From positions 124,001 through 188,000 of the forward strand of contig DATKML010000023.1 of assembly GCA_035541875.1 (NCBI GenBank): 64,000 bases of DNA. Direction: 5' to 3'. Below the pieces are notes generated by a model that had not been told where the DNA came from, did not search any database, and worked only from the letters and a program-made list of their open reading frames with translations. A program made the translations under genes and the position numbers. Shown piece by piece: positions 35,268 through 44,418 of the stretch; the first letter of the stretch is position 1; each line of letters begins with the position of its first letter. This stretch comes from JAJPHI01 sp035541875 (lineage in GTDB: Bacteria > Desulfobacterota > Binatia > Binatales > Binataceae).

Positions 35268-35313
35268 AACAAAAGCGACGGGACGGGCGAAGCTATGCTC
35301 CACTCGTCCCGTC
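35268..35313 (-). terminator. intrinsic terminator of the S53 peptidase gene
   Basis: A 10-bp perfect stem CGACGGGACG / CGTCCCGTCG (35276-35285 with 35305-35314), followed on the minus strand by CTTTTGTT. It lies about 40 bases after the peptidase stop at 35352 and upstream of the carbamoyltransferase gene. Confidence 0.75.
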
Positions 35314-35351
35314 GGTCGGATTGCAGACGTCTTTTGCTCGAAAGCGCCCCT

Positions 35352-38300
35352 CTATTTCCCGTTAGGCACCTTTCCCTTGAGTGGAACCGATGCCGCACTT
35401 ATTGCGGCGGGGTTTCCGTACGAGAAGTTATAGTTGAGCGTCCCTGCGAGAGTGCCAATCGCTCCACTTCCCGGTGTCAACGCGATCTTCAAGGTACATT
35501 TGCCCTTTGGCGCCAGCGTCTTGCCGATACAGCTATCACTGTCGACGGTAAAGTCTGTATCCGAGGCTCCTCCGAGCGCCGTGATGTTCGGCGACAGCAT
35601 CCTGACGCTCAAAGTGCTCCGATTTGTCAGCTTAACCAACTTCCCAGGACCGAACCCTCCCGCTTTCACCGCTCCCAGGTTCACTGACTTCGGCCCGCTC
35701 ACCGCCGGCGGAGTCGCCTCTCCCTTGAGCGTCACGCTCAGGGCCGCACCGTTGTAGGGGATCGACATCTGCTCGCTCACGTTCCCTGTGGCCGTCGGCG
35801 CGAACGTTACGTCCGCACTGCACGGATGGATCAGGAGTTGGCTCGAACACGAGTCATTCGCTAGCGAAAACGAGGCGGGCGCGACCAGTTGCCCAATCAG
35901 TGCCGGTATCTTGCCCACCGAGGTCAGATGCAGCTTCTGAGAATGGCTTTGGGTCGTCGCTACGACGTTCGGGAAGTCCATCGTGCTCGGCTGAGCCTTC
36001 AGTGTTGCCGTCGGCGTCGGCGTGCCAACAGGCGTCGGAGTTGCGGTCGGCGTCGCGGCTGCGGCGACCACGGTGAACCCCTGCGAGGCGTTCGATGCTA
36101 CGTACGAGCCATTGCCGGGGTAGCTCGCCGAGAGCGTCGTGACCCCTGCCGAGCCTGCCGTCGTCGTGCAAGTCACGTTACCCTTCGCATCGGTCGTCCC
36201 ACCGCATCCGGTGCTCCCGAGGGTGAAATTGACCGACTGCCCGGCGATCGCCGTCGCCGGATTGACCGACACGTCGGTAAGAGATGCTGCCAATGTCACC
36301 GTCTGTCCGGGCGTCGCCGCCGACGGGCTCTGATTCAAGGTCAGGTTGGTAACATCCTTACCGGCACCCCAGGCGACTGAGACCTGATTAGACGTCACAG
36401 TCCCGCTCGGATCGTCGGCTGAAGCCGTCACGATATCGTTTCCGGAAAATCTCCCCGTATAGCTGAAGGTCGCCTTTCCGTTGGTGTCAGCATTCGCCAA
36501 CCCTACGCCGACGTTCGCGCCGTTGACGGAAAACGTGACCGGAGTTCCTGCAAGCGGAGAGAAATAATGAAGCGCCGCCGTCATTAGCTGCGTGCTACCC
36601 TGCGCTGGGCTTGGCGATACCAAGGTCGGCGACAGCGTAATCGTCGGAGACGCCGGTGTCGTGTAGTTACAGCCGCCATTGAGATCGGTGATCTTGTAGA
36701 CGGTCGTGCCCTGCGAGGCAAAGATACATCCGCCCGGGCCGAGAACCAGATGATTGGCACCGACGCCCGTCGTCAGACTGGTCGCAAGACTGGGCGGACT
36801 CGTCGTCAGATCGGCCATCCCGATACCTTGGATCTTGCCGCCCACAGAAGGCGTCATCCAGAGCGAATCGGCGTCGTCACTGCTGGCCTGCTGTCCCGTT
36901 GCGATTAAGCCGAGATAAGAGGCATTCAGGTTAGGCAACGTTGAAACCGTCGGAGTGCCGGCGACGTTGGTGCCACTAACCTTCGCAATCAATACGTTCG
37001 GGCTTACAAAGGACCATACGTACATTGTCCCGCCGGGGCCGAACGCGATCGTGACGTTAGGAATGCCGCTAAGCGTGGCGTAGACCGACGTTGTCGGCGA
37101 GGCGCCTAGAGGATTGCTGATCCTTTTCACGGTGAAGTCGTCAGCACCGGTACCCGTACAGATACTGTCGGTGAAGAGATCGCCGCTTAACGGATCCTGA
37201 GCTAAGGCGAAGGGGCAGGTTAGACCGCTGGAAAGCGTCTTGAGTACCGACCCGCTCGACGGATCGACCTGCACAACGTCGCCGGTGAAGAAATTGCCGG
37301 TGGTAGCACCCTCGGAGACAAAGAGGTGATCGTTGCTATCGATAACCATACCGGCCAGCGAGGGGTAGATCGTTGTTTTGGTAAGCAGGGTCGCATTGCT
37401 CGCTACGCCGCCGCCCGGAGGGAATTTGTAGATATTGCCGCTCGGAAACTCGTTAACATAGAGATTACCTGCGCTATCGAAGGCGATACCTTCGGCGCCA
37501 CGACAACCCCATGCGACCGAGCCATAGTTGACGTTTTCGAAGAGGATGCCAGTAACGTATGGCGTCGCTATAAAGCCGGGCGCGGCCGGGAGTGTAGCAG
37601 AATTACATCCGTTACCAGGAGTTCCGGTGAACAACACATCCGCAGACCCGGGTATGGGCAGATTGCCGTCGGTCACGTCGGTCGCTGTGTAAGTAACGGT
37701 TTCGGGCGTCGAATCCGCCACCTTGAATTGGATCGATCCTGAGCTGTCGGTCACGGAAGGCGTTGGACCGCTGATAATCGAATTAGTCCCGATGCTCGGG
37801 TTCAGCGTAATCTGCTTACCCGGTGCTGGCCGCCCCAGCGTATCGGTCAGCAGTACCGTGACGGTACTCGTGGTAACGCCGTCGTTTACAATGCTTGACG
37901 GGGCCGAACCGATACTGCCGGAAGCGGCAGAAGGCGTAACAAAGGAAACCGTTGGCTGCTCACTAATCACCACGCTGTCTGTTGTATCCGTCGCCATCAG
38001 GGTGATGTCTTCGGGCGCGAGATCAGTCAGTGTGAAAACCGCAGCGCCGTTGGCGCTGTTAGTGATCGCACTGGCGGGTGAGATTTTGGCGCTGCTGGGT
38101 CCGACGGTTGTTAAGGTTACGGTTTTACCGCTTACCGTATCACCATCGGCGTCTATCAATTGTACCACGATCAGAGCCTGCGATTTGCCATCCGCCGGCG
38201 CCGATGTCACACCACCCAGCAGTTGAAGACCGCCCACGTTGTTCCCTGTGTAGTCGACCTCCGACAGTGCGGGATCCGGAGTTCCAATGGCGTCGCCGAA

Positions 38301-40094
38301 TAAGGCCGCATCAAGTGCATCGAGATTCGGTGATCCAAGACCAACATGGGCGAAGTCGCTGCCCATCGATGCGGCATCGTGAAATGCGTTCGTGTGTGCC
38401 AGTGGATAGATCTGCGTATTGAATGCGCCGAGATTTACCCCCAGCGAATCATTCAGCAAAGCCGTGTACGCCGCCCATAAGGGGGCCGCGTAGCTCGTGC
38501 CTCCATAGGAGAGCGGCGTAGGACATCCGCCAGCGTCTGCCTGGCAAATTATTGTACCAGTAGCGGGGTCAGCCTGAGCTACGACGTCCGGCACCGAGCG
38601 CATGCCGGAAGGGCTTATACCGCTCTGGTAGGCAGGCGCGCTGAAGAATGTGCTGAGTCCAAACCCGCCCTGCCCCGTCTGTGGCGTGCTGCTGACGCCG
38701 TTCCACCACGTCTCGCTTCCATAAGTTCCGCCGGGGCCAACGAAGACTGAGGTTCCACCAACAGCCGTCGCATTCGGCGAATCGGCAGGGACGGATACCG
38801 TATTCGGACTACCGTCGAGGCAGGTGCTACCGTGATCTCCCGCTCCGTTGAAAACGCTGATACCGGCAACGGCAGCGTTCTGGAAAATCGAATCGATGCC
38901 CTGCACATCGGCAAGGGTAGTCTGATCCTCACAGTAGGCCCAGCTATTGCTGATGATGGTGACCTTGTCGCTGATCATTCGGTTAAATACCGACTGAAAG
39001 CTCCCTGTGCCGGCAAACGGCGCCTCATAAACGGCGATTTGTGCGCCCGGAGCGACCGCCATTATGGCATCGATGTCGAGCAACACTTCGTCTTCATTTG
39101 GACCAATTGAAGTTCCGCCATTCACCTGGACCACGCTCAGATTGTTGATTTCGGTGGGCTCCATCCCAAGGAGGTTCAAGAAATCAGCGACGTCGCTCGT
39201 TTGAAAACTGTCGAACTCGACCAAGCCCACCTTTTGTCCGGTGCCATCGGGCCCGAGGCTGGTAGGGGCTGCTCCCGCAAAGAGGAGATCGCTGGTCTTC
39301 GATTTTTTACGCCGACGCTTCTTCCTGTTGCGCGGCTGCGGGGGCGGTGGAGGTGGGGGAGGTGATTTCTGAGCGCAGATGTTCTTTCCGTTTGAAAAGC
39401 AGTTGAGGTCCAGGATCGCGCAATAGATGGCTATGCCTATCGGAAGAATAGGACCGGTCACTCCAGCCGCAGCTCCGCCAATCCCGCATATCTGACCAAG
39501 CTGCTGTTCGGTAGCCCGATCGGGCGTCGCATAGTCGGAAAGGCCCGCAACCGATTGGACATGCGCACCTATCCCAAGCGGCAGAGTGGGGTCCACTTCG
39601 TTCGCGCGGAACTCTCGATTCCCTATTTTGTAGTCCTGTATGGCTACATGGAGAGCCTGTTCGACCGCAGCCCGCGTCCCTTGAACGCCGAGCGTCAGAC
39701 GATTAACCGTGGTTTCGACGGGTACCAGCCCATTGCGGCGAAGATACCGAAGCACTCTTCCATAGTCGCCGCGCGACGGACCGAACCGATTAGCAATCTG
39801 CGACTGCGTCAGGAAGTGGCGGAAGTTCTTCGAGTGCGGATCGTATACGTCATGGAGATAGCGCTCGAAGCCCGCTTGATCGTCGCGCTTGAGGACCACC
39901 GTCAGTGTGATCTGCTGCTTATCGCTCCCCGGCTTGGATGGAATTACCGTCGCCTTGGCCAGCGCCGGAAGGACATGCCCCGGCAAACGCACCATCTCTG
40001 GCGCAGGTTCTGTAGCGGCCAAGATCGGGCTTCCGCCCAACAGAGAGATAAGTGTCATCAAGACGACCAGCCCAGCAAGGAACCGCGCGCGCAT
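35352..40094 (-). CDS. secreted S53 (sedolisin/kumamolisin) peptidase with Ig-like, propeller and ASH domains
   Basis: 1580 residues. Signal peptide 1-26. Pro-kumamolisin activation domain about 40-195. Unusual linker at 245-265: eight prolines followed by a run rich in Arg/Lys. S53 catalytic domain about 280-600 with E336 and D340 (NEDEVLLDID), oxyanion D420 (GAGDHG), nucleophile S534 (GGTSYAAP) and a calcium site near DFAHVGLGSPN. Then two invasin-like Ig repeats (about 620-810), an NHL/SMP30-type propeller (about 840-1090), two more Ig-like domains, a TPTATPTPVGTPTPT linker and a C-terminal ASH pair. Exported; acid-active endopeptidase by family. The C-terminal part probably binds surfaces or polymers. 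It has its own terminator. Confidence 0.9.
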   Translation of the reverse strand: MRARFLAGLVVLMTLISLLGGSPILAATEPAPEMVRLPGHVLPALAKATVIPSKPGSDKQQITLTVVLKRDDQAGFERYLHDVYDPHSKNFRHFLTQSQIANRFGPSRGDYGRVLRYLRRNGLVPVETTVNRLTLGVQGTRAAVEQALHVAIQDYKIGNREFRANEVDPTLPLGIGAHVQSVAGLSDYATPDRATEQQLGQICGIGGAAAGVTGPILPIGIAIYCAILDLNCFSNGKNICAQKSPPPPPPPPQPRNRKKRRRKKSKTSDLLFAGAAPTSLGPDGTGQKVGLVEFDSFQTSDVADFLNLLGMEPTEINNLSVVQVNGGTSIGPNEDEVLLDIDAIMAVAPGAQIAVYEAPFAGTGSFQSVFNRMISDKVTIISNSWAYCEDQTTLADVQGIDSIFQNAAVAGISVFNGAGDHGSTCLDGSPNTVSVPADSPNATAVGGTSVFVGPGGTYGSETWWNGVSSTPQTGQGGFGLSTFFSAPAYQSGISPSGMRSVPDVVAQADPATGTIICQADAGGCPTPLSYGGTSYAAPLWAAYTALLNDSLGVNLGAFNTQIYPLAHTNAFHDAASMGSDFAHVGLGSPNLDALDAALFGDAIGTPDPALSEVDYTGNNVGGLQLLGGVTSAPADGKSQALIVVQLIDADGDTVSGKTVTLTTVGPSSAKISPASAITNSANGAAVFTLTDLAPEDITLMATDTTDSVVISEQPTVSFVTPSAASGSIGSAPSSIVNDGVTTSTVTVLLTDTLGRPAPGKQITLNPSIGTNSIISGPTPSVTDSSGSIQFKVADSTPETVTYTATDVTDGNLPIPGSADVLFTGTPGNGCNSATLPAAPGFIATPYVTGILFENVNYGSVAWGCRGAEGIAFDSAGNLYVNEFPSGNIYKFPPGGGVASNATLLTKTTIYPSLAGMVIDSNDHLFVSEGATTGNFFTGDVVQVDPSSGSVLKTLSSGLTCPFALAQDPLSGDLFTDSICTGTGADDFTVKRISNPLGASPTTSVYATLSGIPNVTIAFGPGGTMYVWSFVSPNVLIAKVSGTNVAGTPTVSTLPNLNASYLGLIATGQQASSDDADSLWMTPSVGGKIQGIGMADLTTSPPSLATSLTTGVGANHLVLGPGGCIFASQGTTVYKITDLNGGCNYTTPASPTITLSPTLVSPSPAQGSTQLMTAALHYFSPLAGTPVTFSVNGANVGVGLANADTNGKATFSYTGRFSGNDIVTASADDPSGTVTSNQVSVAWGAGKDVTNLTLNQSPSAATPGQTVTLAASLTDVSVNPATAIAGQSVNFTLGSTGCGGTTDAKGNVTCTTTAGSAGVTTLSASYPGNGSYVASNASQGFTVVAAAATPTATPTPVGTPTPTATLKAQPSTMDFPNVVATTQSHSQKLHLTSVGKIPALIGQLVAPASFSLANDSCSSQLLIHPCSADVTFAPTATGNVSEQMSIPYNGAALSVTLKGEATPPAVSGPKSVNLGAVKAGGFGPGKLVKLTNRSTLSVRMLSPNITALGGASDTDFTVDSDSCIGKTLAPKGKCTLKIALTPGSGAIGTLAGTLNYNFSYGNPAAISAASVPLKGKVPNGK

Positions 40095-40436
40095 GTTTCG
40101 AAAAGCCTCTTGTATCAGAATCGTGATTAATCGTTAGCATAGAGCACTTTTGCACGCCACTACAGAGCTTTAGCTCTTTACAACAAAATCTACTTATCAG
40201 TAATGGCTACAAATGACTCCCGAGATATGAATTCAAAGCTATTAAGTGGTTTAAGCTTTTAACGGGTTAGAATGAAGGCAAAGACAAATCGGTGGTTGTG
40301 CAGAAACTACGATCGATTTCGCGACGAAGAATTAGGTGGCTCGGCTTCCTTACTCCGCATCGGCAAACCCGTTAAGCTCTCTCCGCACATGAAAACAGCC
40401 CTTAACCGATATCTGGGTAGGCTCCGGTAGGTCTCG
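40095..40436. other. AT-rich intergenic region between divergent genes
   Basis: 342 bases holding the promoters of the S53 peptidase (minus) and the DHA2 pump (plus). Much richer in A/T than its surroundings. It contains the inverted repeat AGAGCT-TT-AGCTCT at 40164-40177, a possible operator about 70 bases before the peptidase start. No gene seen. Confidence 0.5.
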
Positions 40437-42017
40437 ATGGCAGCGGCTCCCGAACAAGTTTCTCAAGCAGCACCGATCGCCGGTCCGGTCGTCGCGGGCA
40501 AATGGCTGATCGCAGTCGCGGTCATGCTCGCGACCGTGATGGAGGTGCTCGACAGCACGATCGCCAACGTGGCTCTGCTCCATATCCGGGGCAACCTCTC
40601 GGCCGATGTCGATGAGGCAGCCTGGGTGCTGACCTCTTATATCGTCGCTACCGGTATCGTGATTCCGCTCACCGGATGGTGTTGCGCCTATTTTGGCCGC
40701 AAGCGGTTTTTCGCCTTCTCGATCCTGCTGTTCGTCGGCAGTTCACTTGCCGCTGGGGCCGCGCCGAATCTGCATATTCTGGTGCTGTTCCGGGTGCTTC
40801 AGGGCTTTGGTGGCGGCGCGATGATGCCGTTATCGCAGGCGATCCTGATGGAGACCTTTCCGCCGGAGGAGCAGGCAACCGCGATGGCCGTGTGGGGCAC
40901 GGGGATGATGCTCGCGCCGGTGCTGGGACCGACGCTCGGCGGTTATATCACCGACAATTACAGCTGGCGCTGGATCTTCTATATCAATGTACCGACCGGG
41001 ATTATCGCGTTCCTGATGGTCGCGATTTTCGTGCATGACCCTGCCTATGTGAAGCGCGGGATCGATCGCGTCGATTGGTGGGGCCTGAGCTATCTCGTCC
41101 TGGGTATCGCGTCGATCCAGATCATGCTGGATCGTGGCGATCGGCTCGATTGGTTCAGCTCTCATCTCATAATCGAGCTGACGGTCGTCGGGACGATCTG
41201 CCTTATCCTTTTCGTCTTCCGGGAGATGCGAACGAAGGAGCCGATCGTTGACCTGCACGTCTTGAATAACTGGGACTTCGCCGTCGGCACCATATTCACG
41301 ACGATCGTGATGTTCGCGATGTACTCGATGTTCGTGCTGCTTCCGGTCTTCTGCCAGGAGATCTCCGGCTACACACCGACGCTCGCCGGTGAGGTGCTGT
41401 CCATTCAGAGTATCGTGACCTTCTTTTCGATCATGTTTGCGGGGAGGCTATTCAACAAAATCGATCCGCGATTTCTGGTTGCCGGTGGGTGCATATGTGC
41501 AGGTATCGGCACCTGGTACATGGCGCATTTCTACGCGCAGATCGATTTTTGGAATATCGCGATCCCGGGCGCATTCCGCGGTGTCGGCACCGGATTGATC
41601 TTCATCCCGATCACGACGCTCAGCCTCGCGACCGTGCCAAGGGAGCAGATGGGTAACGCGTCGGGTCTCTTCAACATGGTGCGGACGGTCGGCGGCAGCG
41701 TGGGTATCGCGATACTGGTCGCCCTACTGTCGATCCATTCGCAGGTCCATCAGAACTATCTCGCGGGCCACGTCGATCCATTCAGGCTGAACATGCTCGC
41801 TCATCAGACGCAGTCGGCACCGGCGGTCTCGTCGATGCTGCGTTACGGAGGATCGCCCTTTCTGGGGCTGATCTACGGTGAGGTTTTGCGGCAGGCGTCG
41901 GTGCTGGCGTTCACCGATGACTTCCGGCTGCTCTCGTATATCTTCTTCGCTCTTGCGCCGTTCGTCTTCCTGATGCGAAGGCCAAGTGCTCCCGGCGCCG
42001 CCGTCGCAGCGCACTAA
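40437..42017 (+). CDS. DHA2-family MFS drug efflux transporter (EmrB/QacA-like)
   Basis: 526 residues, about 14 transmembrane helices. Motif D1-like VMEVLDSTIANVALLHI in helix 1, motif A GWCCAYFGRKRFF, motif B FRVLQGFGGGAMMPL, and motif C AVWGTGMMLAPVLGPTLGGYI, which marks drug/H+ antiporters. The 14-helix length places it in DHA2 (EmrB type). Exports hydrophobic toxic compounds with the proton gradient. No adjacent EmrA-type membrane fusion protein or TolC, and no regulator next to it, so it may act alone or with distant partners. The last residues are followed by a bidirectional terminator. Confidence 0.92.
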   Translation: MAAAPEQVSQAAPIAGPVVAGKWLIAVAVMLATVMEVLDSTIANVALLHIRGNLSADVDEAAWVLTSYIVATGIVIPLTGWCCAYFGRKRFFAFSILLFVGSSLAAGAAPNLHILVLFRVLQGFGGGAMMPLSQAILMETFPPEEQATAMAVWGTGMMLAPVLGPTLGGYITDNYSWRWIFYINVPTGIIAFLMVAIFVHDPAYVKRGIDRVDWWGLSYLVLGIASIQIMLDRGDRLDWFSSHLIIELTVVGTICLILFVFREMRTKEPIVDLHVLNNWDFAVGTIFTTIVMFAMYSMFVLLPVFCQEISGYTPTLAGEVLSIQSIVTFFSIMFAGRLFNKIDPRFLVAGGCICAGIGTWYMAHFYAQIDFWNIAIPGAFRGVGTGLIFIPITTLSLATVPREQMGNASGLFNMVRTVGGSVGIAILVALLSIHSQVHQNYLAGHVDPFRLNMLAHQTQSAPAVSSMLRYGGSPFLGLIYGEVLRQASVLAFTDDFRLLSYIFFALAPFVFLMRRPSAPGAAVAAH

Positions 42018-42025
42018 TCGAAAGC

Positions 42026-42060
42026 AAAAGAGCCGCCTCGCTATTGCGAGACGGCTCTTC
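42026..42060. terminator. bidirectional intrinsic terminator
   Basis: AAAAGAGCCGCCTCGC-TATT-GCGAGACGGCTCTTCT: 12-bp stem with one mismatch, A-run before and short T-run after, between the convergent DHA2 and VOC genes. Confidence 0.75.
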
Positions 42061-42081
42061 TGGTCGTGGCTTTAGATCCGA

Positions 42082-43185
42082 TTAATTCTCAGGTGAAGCC
42101 CAGTTCAGCGCATCTTCACCGGGGGCGTAGCCGATGATGCTCTGCCCCGGATTGCGATTCACCAGCGGCCGCAGATAAAGCGGATGCTTCAGGCTGCGGA
42201 CTTCGTGCTCAATGTTAAACAGCACCTTGCCGCTCGCGGGATCGATAATGTCCTGGAAGCGGTACTGATGCTGATCGCTCTCCTGGGTGATCAGGCCCTT
42301 GGCTAGCAAACGGCGATGGGGCCCTGAGAAATCGTTGATGTAAATCTGGATGTGATGCGCGTCGTAAGGAGGAATCGGGCGATCGGTCTCGCGGAAGAAC
42401 AGATTCTGCCCAGCTCCTGCGGTGACACAGGCGAAGCGTCCGTTCGCATCTTCGAGAGGAGCGGCCTGCGCCCCCATGATCTCAGAGTAGAAGCGCGCGA
42501 TACCGGCTGCGGTTCCGGCAGGCACATCGAATTCGACGTACGGAATACCGACCGCCATCCGGCCGAAGCGCTTGCTCGGCGCGTAGCAGCGGATGCGATT
42601 ACCCCACGGACACACCGTCTCGATATAGCCGTCGCGTTCGTGGCATTCAAAACGCGTTCCTTCGAGCGCATCGCGGATACGCATCAGGCGCTGCGGTAGC
42701 GCTTCGTAATCCGAAACCACGACGCCGGTGTGCCCGCGCAGCACCTGCGGCTTGCTGGTCGGTAGATGGAACTGCTGGCGCCCGGCGTTAACCCACATAT
42801 TCGCGGGGCCGGTCATCATGTAGGGATCGCGCGTCAGACCCAGACCGGCGACGTAAAAGAGCAGCGCCTTTTCGGGATCGGGCACGGTGACGTTAACGTG
42901 CTCCAGCGCGACGATATTGCCAAGATCCTCACTAGTACGATCGTAGGTGCGGCCCTTGCCCATCAACTGAGCCATCGCGCCCGGCACGTCGAGCTTGGCG
43001 TCGCCCGTCACGGGGCGTGGCTTGCGCGGCGCCGCGGCCTTCGATTGCGCACTGCCGTTGCCATTACCACTGCCATTGGCTGATCCGCACAGCTCATCCA
43101 TCTGCTGAGTGAAGAGTGCCTCTGAGATGAGCCCCGTCCGATAGGCCTTCAATAACTGCTGTACTTCAAAATCTTTCGCTGCCAT
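42082..43185 (-). CDS. VOC-family protein with N-terminal SHOCT-like module
   Basis: 367 residues. Residues 1-32 (DFEVQQLLKAYRTGLISEAL, FTQQMDEL) form a short two-helix SHOCT-like module, then a GSGNGNGSAQSK spacer. Residues about 90-330 contain two beta-alpha-beta-beta-beta VOC units (LEHVNVTVPDPEKALLFYVA; GIPYVEFDVPAGTAAGIARF) with candidate metal ligands H in ALEHVNV and in DAHHIQIYINDF. Extradiol dioxygenases, glyoxalases and isomerases use this fold; the PDPEKALLFYVAGLGLTRDP wording gives no substrate. The same N-terminal module begins the cupin gene at 46298-46729 (27 of the first 32 residues identical by eye). GAGCGG precedes the ATG. Confidence 0.82.
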   Translation of the reverse strand: MAAKDFEVQQLLKAYRTGLISEALFTQQMDELCGSANGSGNGNGSAQSKAAAPRKPRPVTGDAKLDVPGAMAQLMGKGRTYDRTSEDLGNIVALEHVNVTVPDPEKALLFYVAGLGLTRDPYMMTGPANMWVNAGRQQFHLPTSKPQVLRGHTGVVVSDYEALPQRLMRIRDALEGTRFECHERDGYIETVCPWGNRIRCYAPSKRFGRMAVGIPYVEFDVPAGTAAGIARFYSEIMGAQAAPLEDANGRFACVTAGAGQNLFFRETDRPIPPYDAHHIQIYINDFSGPHRRLLAKGLITQESDQHQYRFQDIIDPASGKVLFNIEHEVRSLKHPLYLRPLVNRNPGQSIIGYAPGEDALNWASPEN

Positions 43186-43216
43186 TACCCGCTCCTCTGT
43201 ATGTGACAGTTACGAC

Positions 43217-43254
43217 AGTGAAGCTCGTGTCGCATGCGCGACAAACCCCAGAGC
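43217..43254. repeat. nested hairpin upstream of VOC gene
   Basis: TGTCGC-ATGC-GCGACA perfect inner stem within an outer GAAGCTC / GAGCTTC pair. It lies about 35-70 bases upstream of the VOC start codon, in its leader or promoter region. Could be an operator or mRNA leader structure; no known riboswitch pattern. Confidence 0.4.
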
Positions 43255-43382
43255 TTCGTGAACATACAATTCTAACTGCTTTCAGATTCCCACTATGCTC
43301 CAGACTGCATCCGACAGCCAAGCAGTTTTCATAGCGCGGTTTAGCCCAATTTCAGTGAGTTCCAGTCGGCGACGACCGGCGA

Positions 43383-44303
43383 TCACTTGCCCTCATAGGC
43401 CCAGGTTTTGATCAGATGATGGGCGATCGCGATAGGCGGCGGCACCTTGATGCTGCCTCCCCCTCCGTCGATGAGGCGGCGAGCCTCGCTCCGTTCCAGC
43501 CACTTGATCTCGGCGAGTTCGCTTTCATCGGGCTTGGCATCGAGACTTTCGGCCTTGGCAAAACATCCGATCATCAGCGATGAGGGAAACGGCCACGGTT
43601 GAGTGGCGTAGTAGGTTACCTCCGCCACTTTCACCGACGCTTCTTCCATCAGCTCGCGCCGGACCGCCTCCTCGATCGTTTCGCCGGGCTCGACGAAGCC
43701 GGCGAGCGCCGAGAACATCCCGGGCGGGAACTGTTTACCGCGCCCGACGAGACAAACCTCGTCGAAGGTCGCGAGCATGATCACGACAGGATCGACGCGC
43801 GGAAAGTGCTCGGACTTGCAGTCAGGGCAGAGGCGCCGATAGCCCGCGTCCACGAAGTTGGTCGCGTGGCCGCACTTGGGACAGAAGCCGTGCCGCTGAT
43901 GCCAATCGATCATCGCCTTAGCTTGTGCGATCAGTGCCGCCGCCTCGTACGAAACCATCTGCGATGCCGTCCGCGCCTCGCAAAAGTAGCCGCGCTGTCC
44001 GAGCAATTCCTCGGTCGTGCGCTCGCTGGCCTCCGACACATCGAGGGCGAAGTGTGCGCGTTCACCGTCAAGCCCGAGAAAGATGCACGGAGCATCCTCG
44101 CTCGCGAGTCCGTTCACTTCGTCCGGACGCAACATGCCGAGTTCGACGGGCGGGCGTGATCGCTTCGACCCAAGCAGAAAGGGCTGCAGTCGCCAGAGCG
44201 GCAAAATCAGCGAATCAGGAGCGCTTCGCTTCGCAGTGATCCAGGCAGTATCGAGACGCTTCTCGCTCGCGCGATTCAATGGGTTACCAGTGTACGGAAT
44301 CAT
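43383..44303 (-). CDS. nudC: NADH pyrophosphatase NudC
   Basis: 306 residues from ATG 44303; a TTG seven codons upstream is less likely. N-terminal NudC domain, then a zinc ribbon (CPKCGHATNF, RRLCPDCKSEHFPRVDP, four Cys), then the Nudix box GFVEPGETIEEAVRRELMEE, followed by TQPWPFPSSLM, the NADH-specific SQPWPFPxS motif. It hydrolyses NADH to NMNH and AMP and removes NAD caps from RNA in characterised bacteria. Cytoplasmic, single gene, divergent from the quinone reductase gene. Confidence 0.93.
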   Translation of the reverse strand: MIPYTGNPLNRASEKRLDTAWITAKRSAPDSLILPLWRLQPFLLGSKRSRPPVELGMLRPDEVNGLASEDAPCIFLGLDGERAHFALDVSEASERTTEELLGQRGYFCEARTASQMVSYEAAALIAQAKAMIDWHQRHGFCPKCGHATNFVDAGYRRLCPDCKSEHFPRVDPVVIMLATFDEVCLVGRGKQFPPGMFSALAGFVEPGETIEEAVRRELMEEASVKVAEVTYYATQPWPFPSSLMIGCFAKAESLDAKPDESELAEIKWLERSEARRLIDGGGGSIKVPPPIAIAHHLIKTWAYEGK

Positions 44304-44418
44304 AACTGTGCTGATATACCGCAAGCAGACACCGCACAGAAGCGTCGGGAGATTTGACAGCTGTCAGACCACGGCTGTAGAGCGTCAGTAACCAATCGAC
44401 CGAGAAGGAGACGATCTG

